Shown here: positions 1 to 7,836 of the stretch, piece after piece
How the letters are laid out: every line of letters begins with the position of its first letter
Numbering within the stretch: position 1 is the stretch's first letter
Assembly: GCF_014648395.1 (NCBI RefSeq)
Contig: NZ_BMRA01000006.1
Span: 159,100 to 223,099 of the forward strand
Source: Micromonospora fulviviridis
GTDB taxonomy: Bacteria > Actinomycetota > Actinomycetes > Mycobacteriales > Micromonosporaceae
DNA length: 64,000 nt
Direction of reading: 5' to 3'
Notes under the pieces: model-generated
The model's database searches: none
The model's input: the letters and a program-made list of their open reading frames with translations, nothing else
What the model was told of the DNA's origin: nothing
Position numbers and translations under genes: made by a program

Positions 1-329
1 AGATCGTCGGGAAGATCCGCCATGTCATAGTGATCGCGCGGGTACAGCATCAGCACCAGCGGCACGCCCACTCCCGGGACGCGGGCCAGGCGCCAGCGAT
101 CGTTGAACCAGATTCCCTCGTCGCGCTCCTGGCAGTTCCGGCACTGCGCCGGATCCTCGCCGTGCCGGGCGGGCTCGGGCAGCATCGGCGGGCGCAGCGG
201 CGCGACGCGCAATCCATCCTGTTCGAACGGGCTGATGTCCCATCCCGTCATACGCGCCAGCGGAAGCCGCCGCTCGCCGTCTGCGACAGCCACCGCATGC
301 TCATAGAACTCATCGGGACGCAAGGCCAT
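1..329 (-). CDS. HIT-like family protein, N-terminal part (runs off window)
   Basis: The reading frame starts at ATG 329 and runs off the left edge, leaving 109 residues. A CRNC cysteine pair lies near residue 64, followed by a WFNDRW segment and a VPLVLMLYPRDHYD segment. This resembles the N-terminal half of actinobacterial HIT-domain nucleotide hydrolases that carry a zinc-binding CxxC before the substrate pocket. The histidine triad itself would lie beyond the edge, so the call is by resemblance only. The start is supported by a TAGTCT hexamer exactly 7 nt upstream, the spacing of a leaderless actinobacterial transcript. The gene diverges from the GNAT gene at 599. Confidence 0.5.
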   Translation of the reverse strand, partial: MALRPDEFYEHAVAVADGERRLPLARMTGWDISPFEQDGLRVAPLRPPMLPEPARHGEDPAQCRNCQERDEGIWFNDRWRLARVPGVGVPLVLMLYPRDHYDMADLPDD

Positions 330-336
330 GGCGCGA

Positions 337-342
337 AGACTA
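337..342 (-). promoter_or_regulatory. -10 hexamer for a leaderless HIT-like gene
   Basis: On the minus strand TAGTCT is followed by 7 nt and then the ATG at 329. It fits TANNNT-N7-start, the usual leaderless arrangement in actinobacteria. No Shine-Dalgarno sequence lies between them. Confidence 0.45.
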
Positions 343-598
343 GTACAACCAAGATCCACCGTATCCACCCCTATAACGGCGCCGGACCGCCACGGCTCGA
401 CGGGTGGCAACACGCTCGATGGCACGGACTGGCCGTGGGAACCCTCTTGTCGGCTATGAGCGGGCCCGCCAACGCCAAGGGAAGCTCACGCGCTGTGACG
501 ACCGCCCGCGGCAGGCGCACCGAGGGGCTAAATGACTGCGTCTGACCTGCAGAAGAATCGGATCGCACCCGCCGGCGCCGTCATGCGATCGTTGCCGC

Positions 599-1207
599 AT
601 GCCCCAGCCGATCTTGCGTACGGACCGTCTGCTGCTGGTTCCGCTTGCCGACAGGCACCTTGGGTTGGAGATCCAACTCGACTCCGACCCGGAGGTGCTT
701 CGCTACATCTGCGGCCGGGCGCGATCCAGGGATGAGGTGATCGCATCCCATGCGCAGCGAATGGCCTTGGCAGGCAAGGTGGAGGCCCTGGGCTATTGGG
801 TGGCGTTCGGCTCTGATGGCGGTGCCCGTGGCTCGAGGCCGCCGGCGAGTGAGGACGACGGTGAGTTCATCGGGCTGATGATGCTTCCGCCGGCGCACGG
901 CCCCGATCAACCTGACGACCCGACTGTCACAGACCTGGGTTACCGCGTCGTCCGCCGGCACTGGCAGAAAGGCTTGGCGAGCGAGGCATCCCGCGCGTTG
1001 CTCCGGCATGCCTTCGACACCGTCGGGCAGAGCCGGGTGATCGCGCAGACCATGGCCGTGAACACCGGGTCTCGCCGGGTGATGGAGAGCATCGGCATGC
1101 GGTACGTGCGCACCTACGTCCCGCGTGGGGATGCCCCGCTGCCCGGAGCGGATGTCGAGTACGAGATGACCCGCGAGATGTGGGAGGCACGACGTGACGC
1201 TTGCTGA
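599..1207 (+). CDS. GNAT family N-acetyltransferase
   Basis: A 202-residue protein of the RimJ/RimL type, expected to transfer acetyl from acetyl-CoA to an amine; the substrate cannot be read from sequence. It opens with ILRTDRLLLVPL, the usual first strand of this group, carries the central GYRVVRRHWQKGLASEA segment that forms the acetyl-CoA pyrophosphate loop (around residues 115-131), and ends with the NTGSRRVMESIGM motif of the C-terminal lobe. The ATG at 599 sits directly before the conserved first strand. A second GNAT gene overlaps its end by 14 bases, so the two are probably translated together. They share domain type but diverge in sequence, suggesting an old duplication or a functional pair. 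Confidence 0.85.
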   Translation: MPQPILRTDRLLLVPLADRHLGLEIQLDSDPEVLRYICGRARSRDEVIASHAQRMALAGKVEALGYWVAFGSDGGARGSRPPASEDDGEFIGLMMLPPAHGPDQPDDPTVTDLGYRVVRRHWQKGLASEASRALLRHAFDTVGQSRVIAQTMAVNTGSRRVMESIGMRYVRTYVPRGDAPLPGADVEYEMTREMWEARRDAC

Positions 1208-1784
1208 GGCAGGATTGCGCGGCTACGGCGTGGAGTTGCAGCCGCTGACCGAGTCCCACGTGCCCGACTTGATCGAGGCGGCCAGCGACGGAAACCTCTG
1301 GGAACTGTTCTTCACGAGCGTTCCCAACCCCGACACCATGGGCGGGACGGTCAGGCGGTTCATCGCCGAACGGTCGGCGGGCACCACCCAGCCCTTCGCC
1401 GTGTGCCTGTCCGACGCCGGCCAGGCGGTGGGCATGACCAGCTTGTGCCACATCGACGCAGCCAACCGCCGCGCCGAGATCGGCTACACCTGGTACGCAG
1501 CCTCCCAGCAGGGAACCGGTATCAACGCAGCCTGCAAACTCCTCCTACTGACCCGCGCCTTCGACGACATGGGCTGCATCGCGGTGGAGTTCCGCGCCCA
1601 CTGGCTCAACCACCGCTCCCGCAAGGCGATCGAACGCCTCGGCGCCAAGCAAGACGGAATCCTGCGCAGCCACAAGATCATGCCCGATGGAACCGTGCGC
1701 GACACTGTCGTCTATTCGATCATCGCGAGCGAGTGGCCCGCCGCCCGGACGGAACTCAACCGCCGCCTCACAACGCCGAGATAG
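1194..1784 (+). CDS. GNAT family N-acetyltransferase, second of a pair
   Basis: A 196-residue GNAT protein. The N-terminus reads VELQPLTESHVPDLIEAA, a typical first strand and helix. EIGYTWYAASQQGTGINAA (about residues 95-113) is the acetyl-CoA loop region and NHRSRKAIERLGAKQDGILR the C-terminal motif seen in RimJ/RimL-like acetyltransferases acting on proteins or small amines. It is out of frame with the preceding GNAT gene and overlaps it by 14 bases, so translational coupling is likely. The acetyl acceptor is unknown. It is followed by a convergent, frameshifted membrane gene. Confidence 0.85.
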   Translation: MTLAEAGLRGYGVELQPLTESHVPDLIEAASDGNLWELFFTSVPNPDTMGGTVRRFIAERSAGTTQPFAVCLSDAGQAVGMTSLCHIDAANRRAEIGYTWYAASQQGTGINAACKLLLLTRAFDDMGCIAVEFRAHWLNHRSRKAIERLGAKQDGILRSHKIMPDGTVRDTVVYSIIASEWPAARTELNRRLTTPR

Positions 1785-1827
1785 GTCGGCGGCAGTTGAG
1801 GATGACCTGGCTGCGGAACCATGGCGA

Positions 1828-2306
1828 TCAGCCGTGGCTGCCTCCCCGTGATCGGCGGAAGTAGGAGACCGTTGTAACGGTGAGCAGCACCGCGCCAGTA
1901 AAGAAATAGGTGTTGATCCCAACGCCGGCCCAGAGCTCAGCCGTGGAGATGTCTTCCGCCCCCACAAAGCCGCCTCGGCGGATGCCTGTGGCCATGAGCA
2001 GGTTTTCGACCATCCCGGGAACTCCCCGGACGACGAGTAGCGTGCTGCCAAACCACAGCGGCGTGAGGAGCATCCACCGAGGTGCGAGTCGTCCCCATGG
2101 CCGGACGGTGGCTACAACGACAGCCGCCCCGACGACCGACATGAGGATGAGAATGACGTTGAAGATCACGTACGCCCTCAGGCTCCACGGTCCGTCGCCG
2201 GTCGGATCGTCACCGGGAAAAGCACCGCTACCACGTGAGACACGACGAAAAACATCAGCCACGCGACCGTGCCGTACGCCCAACGAAGCCTGGCGTGAAC
2301 TCTCAT
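1828..2306 (-). pseudogene. DUF3995-like membrane protein, frameshifted
   Basis: Two minus-strand frames together make one plausible protein. The first, from ATG 2306, gives VHARLRWAYGTVAWL and one membrane helix, then stops at 2178. The second continues from about 2185 with WSLRAYVIFNVILILM, two further helices, a VVRGVPGMVENLL segment and a last helix ending in basic residues. The order helix, loop, RGVPG...ENLL, helix resembles small DUF3995-type integral membrane proteins of about 150-165 residues. Joining the halves needs a one-base shift within roughly 2180-2230. It is either a real frameshift mutation or a sequencing error; as written no full-length product is made. Function of the family is unknown. 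Confidence 0.55.
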
Positions 2307-2858
2307 ACCACCAAGATCGCCGACCCCGGCGCCATGACGCCTCCCGCCCTTGAGGGATTCATCTCCCCTACGAGAGGGGCTCGAATTCTCGCGCACACCC
2401 AACACGGCGTGACCGCAAACCAGCAGCATGCGCCCCGAACTGATGGCCGAGCGCTCGAGCGGCGGCTCGTCGGCTTGCGGTTGGACGTCGACCACGGTGG
2501 ACATGCTCGGTTCAACAGTCACTGCGTTCGGCCCGGGTGTTGCCCGTGCGGCGGCTACGACGGGTGGGCGCGGAGCGGATTGCGTTGACCAGGCCCGGTG
2601 AGCGTCGGAAGTCACCCCGCACTCGCGGCGTGGGAGCGGGCAGCGTCGGCGGAGCACAACGATGCTCAGCGGCCGCTGGCCTGGTTGACGCTGTTTTCGC
2701 GGTGGCGTAGTCGCGGCAGACCGGGGGAGCGCGCATGCAGACCCGCACGGATCTCATTGCGGACCCGATGGCCGGCCTGGCAGTTGCCGCTCGACGGGAC
2801 GACCAGGCGGCTGCCGCAGCGAGCCGCGCCGGTCCTGAGCACGAGCGAGGGCTGAGGT
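2307..2858. other. No supported gene
   Basis: Overlapping open frames exist on both strands, but none has a recognisable domain, credible start or protein-like composition. It lies between the broken membrane gene and the VOC gene and may be decayed sequence. Confidence 0.4.
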
Positions 2859-3269
2859 TCAGTTCACGGGCGGTGCCCAGGTAGGGCGTCTGATCAGGCA
2901 AAACGGGTGGCCTGCCGGATCGGCGTAAACGTGATCGCCGGGCAACCGCCGCGCGCCCAGCGCGAGCACTGCCTGCCCCGCCGTAGCCTGGTCGTCAACC
3001 ATCACGTCGAGGTGCATCTGCTGCGGCACTGCCGACTCGGGCCACGTGGGCGGCGTCAGGTCGGCGGCGCGCTGAAACGCTAGCCCGGACGCCGACGTGC
3101 TGGCCGACACGACGACGAAGTCCTCGTCCGCGTAGGTGATCGGGTCGCCGAGGACTGCGCTCCAGAACCGTGCCTCAACCATCGGATCCGGGCAGTCGAC
3201 GATCAGATGGTGGAGCCGACCGAACGGCAAAGCGGCCACCTCCTTTGTGGTCGGGCCCCGGGCCGGCAT
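2859..3269 (-). CDS. VOC/glyoxalase-like domain protein
   Basis: A single-domain vicinal-oxygen-chelate protein of 136 residues. After a short leader the fold starts with FGRLHHLIVDCPDP, then MVEARFWSAVLGDPI, the characteristic first helix of glyoxalase/bleomycin-resistance-like proteins. MHLDVMVDD begins the second beta-alpha-beta-beta-beta repeat and HVYADPAGHPFCLI closes it. Such proteins bind metal or small ligands; the group with this C-terminal ADPAGHPFCL signature is common in actinomycetes and mostly uncharacterised. GTG 3239 is an alternative start, since the VOC fold begins just after it. It stands alone, divergent from the IS110 scrap. Confidence 0.8.
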   Translation of the reverse strand: MPARGPTTKEVAALPFGRLHHLIVDCPDPMVEARFWSAVLGDPITYADEDFVVVSASTSASGLAFQRAADLTPPTWPESAVPQQMHLDVMVDDQATAGQAVLALGARRLPGDHVYADPAGHPFCLIRRPTWAPPVN

Positions 3270-3591
3270 GTTCAGTATGGCCGCTTTCGGCTCAGGGAAC
3301 CTTTGGGTCTGGACCTTGTGCGTTCATCGTCGGTCAACGTCACAAGGGATAGCTACCAGGTGGACAGCGCCTACCTGTTGACTGGTGGTATGACCGCGGC
3401 CCGGCCAGTTTTGGTCGAGGTGACCGGTGGGGTCGCTCTGATCGCGGCTGCCCACTGCTGTTTGGTGTGGCTCTCATCTGGCGTGCGCCCCGTCGGTCAC
3501 CGCGGCGGAGAGAGGCTCGGGAGGGGACTGCCCGGCTCAAGGTAGCGCTGCCCTGCCGTCGGCGAACACCGTCGGATCGAGGGAGGACAGG

Positions 3592-3665
3592 ATGGCTCAG
3601 GTCATCATCGGCGTGGACCCGCACAAGCGTTCCGCCACCATCGAAATCATCAACGCCGCAGCCTG
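3592..3665 (+). mobile_element. IS110-family transposase, 5' remnant
   Basis: ATG 3592, preceded by a good ribosome site (GAGGGAGGACAGG), encodes MAQVIIGVDPHKRSATIEI, the highly conserved beginning of IS110/IS1111-type DEDD transposases; the D of GVDPHK is the first catalytic acidic residue. After about 23 residues the similarity stops abruptly and the frame continues only as noise, because the convergent AI-2E-type permease gene occupies that DNA. The rest of the element is missing. The roughly 300 bases before it contain no gene and may be the element's left non-coding end. Confidence 0.65.
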
Positions 3666-3771
3666 CCGGCCTTGTCACCGCAGCGGGCAGCCTGCGTCGC
3701 CAGGTCTCGGGCCTGCTCGGCCACCTACTCGGGGCGGGGCAGGGGGTTCCGGTCAGCGGCCATGGCGGTGG

Positions 3772-5004
3772 TTACCCGGCCGGGCCCTCACGAACCTGCG
3801 ACCCGTCCTGCCTGTCGGGGCGATTCGCATGCATCCGCTCCCGGTCCCGGTGACCGGCGTGCACGCTGCCGGCCGTCCCACCGTCCCTCTGGTGATCGCC
3901 CGTCGGCTGGTCCGGGCCGCCGCCCTCCGCGCGGTCCGAGGGGCCGGCCGCTGCCGGCACGGAGCCGGCTCGTCGGTTGGCGGGGACGAACTCACGCAGC
4001 AGGATCTGCGCGATGCCGGCGGCCGGGATGGCCAGCAGGGCTCCGAGGAGGCCGCCCAGCTCCGCGGCGAGCAGAACGCTGACCAACACGGTCAGTGGGT
4101 TCAGGCGGACCGCGCGGGACATGACGACCGGTTGCAGCAGGTGGTTCTCGACCTGCTGGTAGACCACGAAGAAGACCAGCACGACAACCCCGGCGGTGGG
4201 GGAGTGCAGGAAGCCCGCACCGCCCGCGACGATGGCGCCGAGGGTCGCCCCCACGAGCGGAATCAGGTCCGCGATGGCGACCAACAGTGCGATCACGGCG
4301 GCGAACGGCACGCCGGTGAGCGCGAGCACCACGAAGGTCGCCAGGCCACAGATGAGGCTGATCAGGAGGTTTCCGCTCAGGTAGCCGGTGATGGTGCGCG
4401 CCGACTCCCGGCCGATGCGGCGCAGCCGCTGCGCCTGCTCGCCGCCGGCCAGGGCCAGCGTTCCGGCGGTGATCCGCGGCCCCTGCACCACCATGAGGTA
4501 TGCCAGCACCACCACCGTCAGCGCTCCGGCGACGCCCTGAACCGTCCCGCGGACCAGCCCGACCGTCGACCGGCCGAGCTTGCCACCGAAGCGCTGGAAC
4601 TGGTCGGCGTGGGCCTCGGCGTACTGTCGCAGGTGGAACCGCTCCAGCAGTTCGCCGACCGGTCCTCGCCCGGCCCGAGCCTCGCGCAACAGGTGCGGCG
4701 CCCGGTCGGTGAATCGGGCGAGCTCGTCCAACAGGGGCACCACGATGAGCACGCCGAGCGCGGCGAGCGCCACGAAGCTGGCCAGGAACACGACCAGCGT
4801 GGCCGCCGCCCGACGCCGAACGAGCCGGCGTTGCACCCGATCCACCAGCGGATTCAGGGCCACCGCGAAGAACGCGGCGACCACCAACCACATCAGCACC
4901 CGCCGGGTCTCCCACACCAACGCCAACCCGGCCGCAGTGGCGAGGACCAGACCGATGGCGATCAGTGCCCGGCGTGCCATGGACCGGTCGTCGGCGTCGC
5001 TCAC
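3772..5004 (-). CDS. AI-2E family transporter (UPF0118)
   Basis: A 410-residue polytopic membrane protein. Residues 1-70 hold two helices (ALIAIGLVLATAAGLALV; VLMWLVVAAFFAVALNP) with the family hallmark ALNPLVDRVQRRL after the second. Further helices follow, a long extracytoplasmic stretch near 110-150, then FGGKLGRSTVGLVRG, PFAAVIALLVAIADLIPLVG and QQVENHLLQPVVM, all typical of the family. Members export small molecules (AI-2 in TqsA) or act in Na+/H+ exchange; no substrate can be assigned. The last 60 residues are hydrophilic and rich in D, G and R, longer than usual, and run towards the IS110 scrap, so the C-terminus may be secondarily extended. Confidence 0.85.
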   Translation of the reverse strand: MSDADDRSMARRALIAIGLVLATAAGLALVWETRRVLMWLVVAAFFAVALNPLVDRVQRRLVRRRAAATLVVFLASFVALAALGVLIVVPLLDELARFTDRAPHLLREARAGRGPVGELLERFHLRQYAEAHADQFQRFGGKLGRSTVGLVRGTVQGVAGALTVVVLAYLMVVQGPRITAGTLALAGGEQAQRLRRIGRESARTITGYLSGNLLISLICGLATFVVLALTGVPFAAVIALLVAIADLIPLVGATLGAIVAGGAGFLHSPTAGVVVLVFFVVYQQVENHLLQPVVMSRAVRLNPLTVLVSVLLAAELGGLLGALLAIPAAGIAQILLREFVPANRRAGSVPAAAGPSDRAEGGGPDQPTGDHQRDGGTAGSVHAGHRDRERMHANRPDRQDGSQVREGPAG

Positions 5005-5072
5005 CGGACGCGGCTACCCTCCACGTAACAAGCGAAACACCAGCAGAGTGTTCTCGATCTCTGATGGGACCG

Positions 5073-6026
5073 TCAGGCGAACGGGCTTCCCGCGAGGGCT
5101 TCGAACGCCGCCCGCCGGCCAGCTTCGATCATCTCGGTCGCACGGTGGAAGTCGTACGTGTGGACGCCGTTCGCCGGTACCTCGATTAACAGGTCCGGCG
5201 GGTAGCTGGCCAACTGGTAGCGGATGAGAAGACCCCGTACGGCCTCCAATGACATGCTCATGACGTCGGATGCGCGAAGGCCGGCGGGGAGTTGACCAAG
5301 TCCGCCGTCTTCGGTGGTGATGGTTTCCGCGGAGGCGTCCGCCGCCGGGCTGCCGTCACCCGATGCGCCGCCTCGGGAGATCACCCGGTCTACGACTCCG
5401 GCGGGGCCCCGCGGGTGGTCCCGCCCTCCTTGTCCCGGCGGGTCGGCCGATTCCCGGACAGTTGCCCCGGGGTGGGAGTCGCCCCCAGCAGGCTTGTGGG
5501 ACACGGCGACGACCGTATCGGCCGGCATGAAGGTGGTCGGTGCCATCGGCAGCGGCTCCATCAGGCCACCGTCGGCGAGGAGCCGGCCGTTGATGATGAC
5601 CGGCGTGATCGCGGGCGGCAGTGCGATGGAGGCCCGCACCGCGACGTCCACCGGGCCGTGCTGAAACCACACGGCTCGGCCGGCCCGCAGGTCCGTTGCT
5701 ACCGCCGTGAAGGGCACGGGCAACTGCTCGATGCGTACGCCGTCGAGCAGTTCCCTGACCCGGGCCATGAGCTTCTCGGCCCGGATCGCGCCCGGCGCGC
5801 CCACCGCTGGGTCGAGCAGGCGCAGCACGTCGCGCTGGCCGATGGTGCTCACCCAGTCGGCGTAGGCGTCGAGCTTGCCGGCTGCATACAGCCCTCCGAC
5901 GAGGGCGCCCATGGAAGAACCGGCGATCGCAACGATGTCGAACCCACGCTCCTGAAGAACCTGGATCACCCCGATGTGCGCATAGCCGCGCGCTCCGCCT
6001 GCGCCGAGTGCCACCGCGATCCGCAC
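5073..6026 (-). CDS. Patatin-like phospholipase
   Basis: A cytoplasmic serine hydrolase of the RssA/patatin type. GAGGARGYAHIG is the glycine-rich oxyanion loop, GSSMG about 30 residues later carries the nucleophile serine (GxSxG), and ADGGLMEPLP supplies the aspartate of the Ser-Asp dyad. GTG 6026 is chosen because the oxyanion-loop strand begins immediately; an upstream ATG at 6146 would add 40 non-conserved residues. A low-complexity hydrophilic stretch of about 70 residues (G, D, A and S rich) interrupts the C-terminal part, before the conserved-looking end with the segment ASDVMSMSLEAVRGLL. It probably cleaves an acyl ester of a lipid; the substrate is unknown. Confidence 0.85.
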   Translation of the reverse strand: MRIAVALGAGGARGYAHIGVIQVLQERGFDIVAIAGSSMGALVGGLYAAGKLDAYADWVSTIGQRDVLRLLDPAVGAPGAIRAEKLMARVRELLDGVRIEQLPVPFTAVATDLRAGRAVWFQHGPVDVAVRASIALPPAITPVIINGRLLADGGLMEPLPMAPTTFMPADTVVAVSHKPAGGDSHPGATVRESADPPGQGGRDHPRGPAGVVDRVISRGGASGDGSPAADASAETITTEDGGLGQLPAGLRASDVMSMSLEAVRGLLIRYQLASYPPDLLIEVPANGVHTYDFHRATEMIEAGRRAAFEALAGSPFA

Positions 6027-6271
6027 GTCACACCGTCCACTGCTCCAACCCGGGTTGGGCGACGCTTCGATGTCGAGGAGGTCGAGCCGTAACTGCCCGG
6101 CATGTCGGGCAGGCTCAAAGACACCGCCGTCGCTGCTGACACTCAATCACGAAACGGAGGTCCGGATATCCGGTCTCGGGACTTCGCTCGCTGTGTCGGC
6201 AGCCCTTGCGGGCTGGGCCCACGGTGCGTGCGGCCCCGCTGAACCCAGCCCTCGACATCCGTGGCTTCAGT

Positions 6272-7819
6272 TCACGCCTCGTCGCGAAGCTTGCGCTTCA
6301 GGATCTTGCCCGTGGAGGTCATGGGCAGTTCATCGCGAAACTCGACGAGCCGGGGGTACTTGTAGCCCGCCATCCGCTCCCTGCACCAGTCCACCAGCTC
6401 GCCCTCGGTCAGCCGTGATCCCGGGTCGCGGATGACGAAGGCCTTCACCTCCTCGCCGTGCGACTCGTGCGGCACGCCGACCACGGCCGCCAGGCTCACG
6501 TCGGGGTGCGTCATGAGGACTTCTTCGATTTCGCGGGGGTACACGTTGAAGCCACCGCGGACGATCATGTCCTTGGCCCGGTCGACGATGAAGTAGTAGC
6601 CGTCCTCGTCGCGGTGGGCGACGTCACCCGTGCGGAACCACCCGTCCCGGATCACCTCCGCAGTCGCGTCGGGGCGGCCGTGGTAGCCCTTCATGACGTT
6701 GTGACCCCGGATGGCGATCTCGCCCTGCTCGCTCTCCGGGGCCTCGTTCCCGTCCGCGTCGATGAGTTTCATCTGCACGCCCCAGATCGGCTGCCCGATC
6801 GATCCGGGCTTGGCCGGGCGGCCGGGGTGGTTGAACGACGCGACGGGGCTGGTCTCGGAGAGGCCGTAGCCCTCCCGGATCCGGACCCCGTAGACCTTCT
6901 CCACCTGCTCGAGGATCTCCACAGGAAGGGCGGCGCCGCCGGAGATCGCCATGCGCAGGTTGGCCGGGACCGCCGGAACCACCCTTTCCCGACCCACCTG
7001 GAGCAGGCCCCAGTACATCGTCGGCACGCCGGCGAAGAAGGTGACGCGCTCCCGCTCCATCAGCGCCAGTGCCGTCGCGGCGTCGAACCGGGGGAGGAGA
7101 ACCAGGGTGGCACCACCGTACAGGCCCGCGTTCATCTGCACCGTCTGCCCGAATGAGTGGAAGAGCGGCAGCGTCACCAGGTGGACGTCGTCATCGACGG
7201 CGCCGAAGAGGCGCCAGCACGAGAGGGCGTTCATGACCATGTTGGCGTGGGTCAGTTCGGCGCCCTTGGGCTGTCCCGTCGTCCCGCTGGTGTAGAGGAT
7301 CACCGCGGTGTCCGTGGCCTCAGTAACCACGGTCTCGAACCGGGAGGACCTGCCGTCGAGTGCGGAGCCCAGCGTGCGGGCGCCCTCGATCGGGCTCGGC
7401 GACCGAAGGTCCGCGGTGATGAGAAAGAGGTGGTCGCATCCGGGGACACTGCCGAATCCCTGCCAGCCCTCGGCCCCCATGGGCAGCTCAGGAGTGCCCT
7501 CGAAGCAGAAGTACGCCTTGGCGCCCGAGTCCCGCAGGTGGTAGGCGATCTCACCGGCCTTGAGCAGCACGTTCAGCGGTACGACGACGGCGCCCGCCTT
7601 CAGGATGCCGTAGTAGACGATTGGGAAGTGCGGAAGGTTCGGGCACGACAGCGCCACGCGGTCGCCCGGCCGGATGCCGCTCTCGAGGAGAAGATTCGCG
7701 ACCTGGTTCGCCGCACCGTTGAGCGCGGCGTACGACAGGCGAGTGTCACCGAGAACGACGGCGTCACGGTTCGGCAGCCGCTCGGCGCTGCCTTCGAGCA
7801 TGAGCGCCAGGTTGAGCAT
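6272..7819 (-). CDS. Acyl-CoA synthetase (FadD-like AMP-dependent ligase)
   Basis: A 515-residue adenylate-forming enzyme that would activate a carboxylic acid as acyl-AMP and then acyl-CoA. The P-loop-like motif AVILYTSGTTGQPKGAELTH, the GYGLSETSP core, the WFRTGDVAHRDEDGYYFIVDR hinge motif and TSTGKILKRKLRDE with the catalytic lysine are all present and in order. ATG 7819 follows AAGGAGAG and the conserved N-terminal LALMLEGSAERLPNRDAV. It is the last gene of the minus-strand aromatic arm, 17 bases after the hydroxylase. Ring cleavage by the upstream genes does not need a CoA ligase, so it may activate the acid released by the C-C hydrolase or the side chain of the starting substrate. Confidence 0.9.
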   Translation of the reverse strand: MLNLALMLEGSAERLPNRDAVVLGDTRLSYAALNGAANQVANLLLESGIRPGDRVALSCPNLPHFPIVYYGILKAGAVVVPLNVLLKAGEIAYHLRDSGAKAYFCFEGTPELPMGAEGWQGFGSVPGCDHLFLITADLRSPSPIEGARTLGSALDGRSSRFETVVTEATDTAVILYTSGTTGQPKGAELTHANMVMNALSCWRLFGAVDDDVHLVTLPLFHSFGQTVQMNAGLYGGATLVLLPRFDAATALALMERERVTFFAGVPTMYWGLLQVGRERVVPAVPANLRMAISGGAALPVEILEQVEKVYGVRIREGYGLSETSPVASFNHPGRPAKPGSIGQPIWGVQMKLIDADGNEAPESEQGEIAIRGHNVMKGYHGRPDATAEVIRDGWFRTGDVAHRDEDGYYFIVDRAKDMIVRGGFNVYPREIEEVLMTHPDVSLAAVVGVPHESHGEEVKAFVIRDPGSRLTEGELVDWCRERMAGYKYPRLVEFRDELPMTSTGKILKRKLRDEA

Positions 7820-7836
7820 GTCGGCTCTCCTTGGGG

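Noticed and set aside
2370..2400. A GGGGCTCGAATTC stretch resembling a T-loop
   Set aside because: No acceptor or anticodon stem at proper distances.
3592..5028. A 478-residue plus-strand frame starting with the IS110 sequence
   Set aside because: Only the first 23 residues are transposase; the rest is the antisense of the AI-2E-type permease gene.
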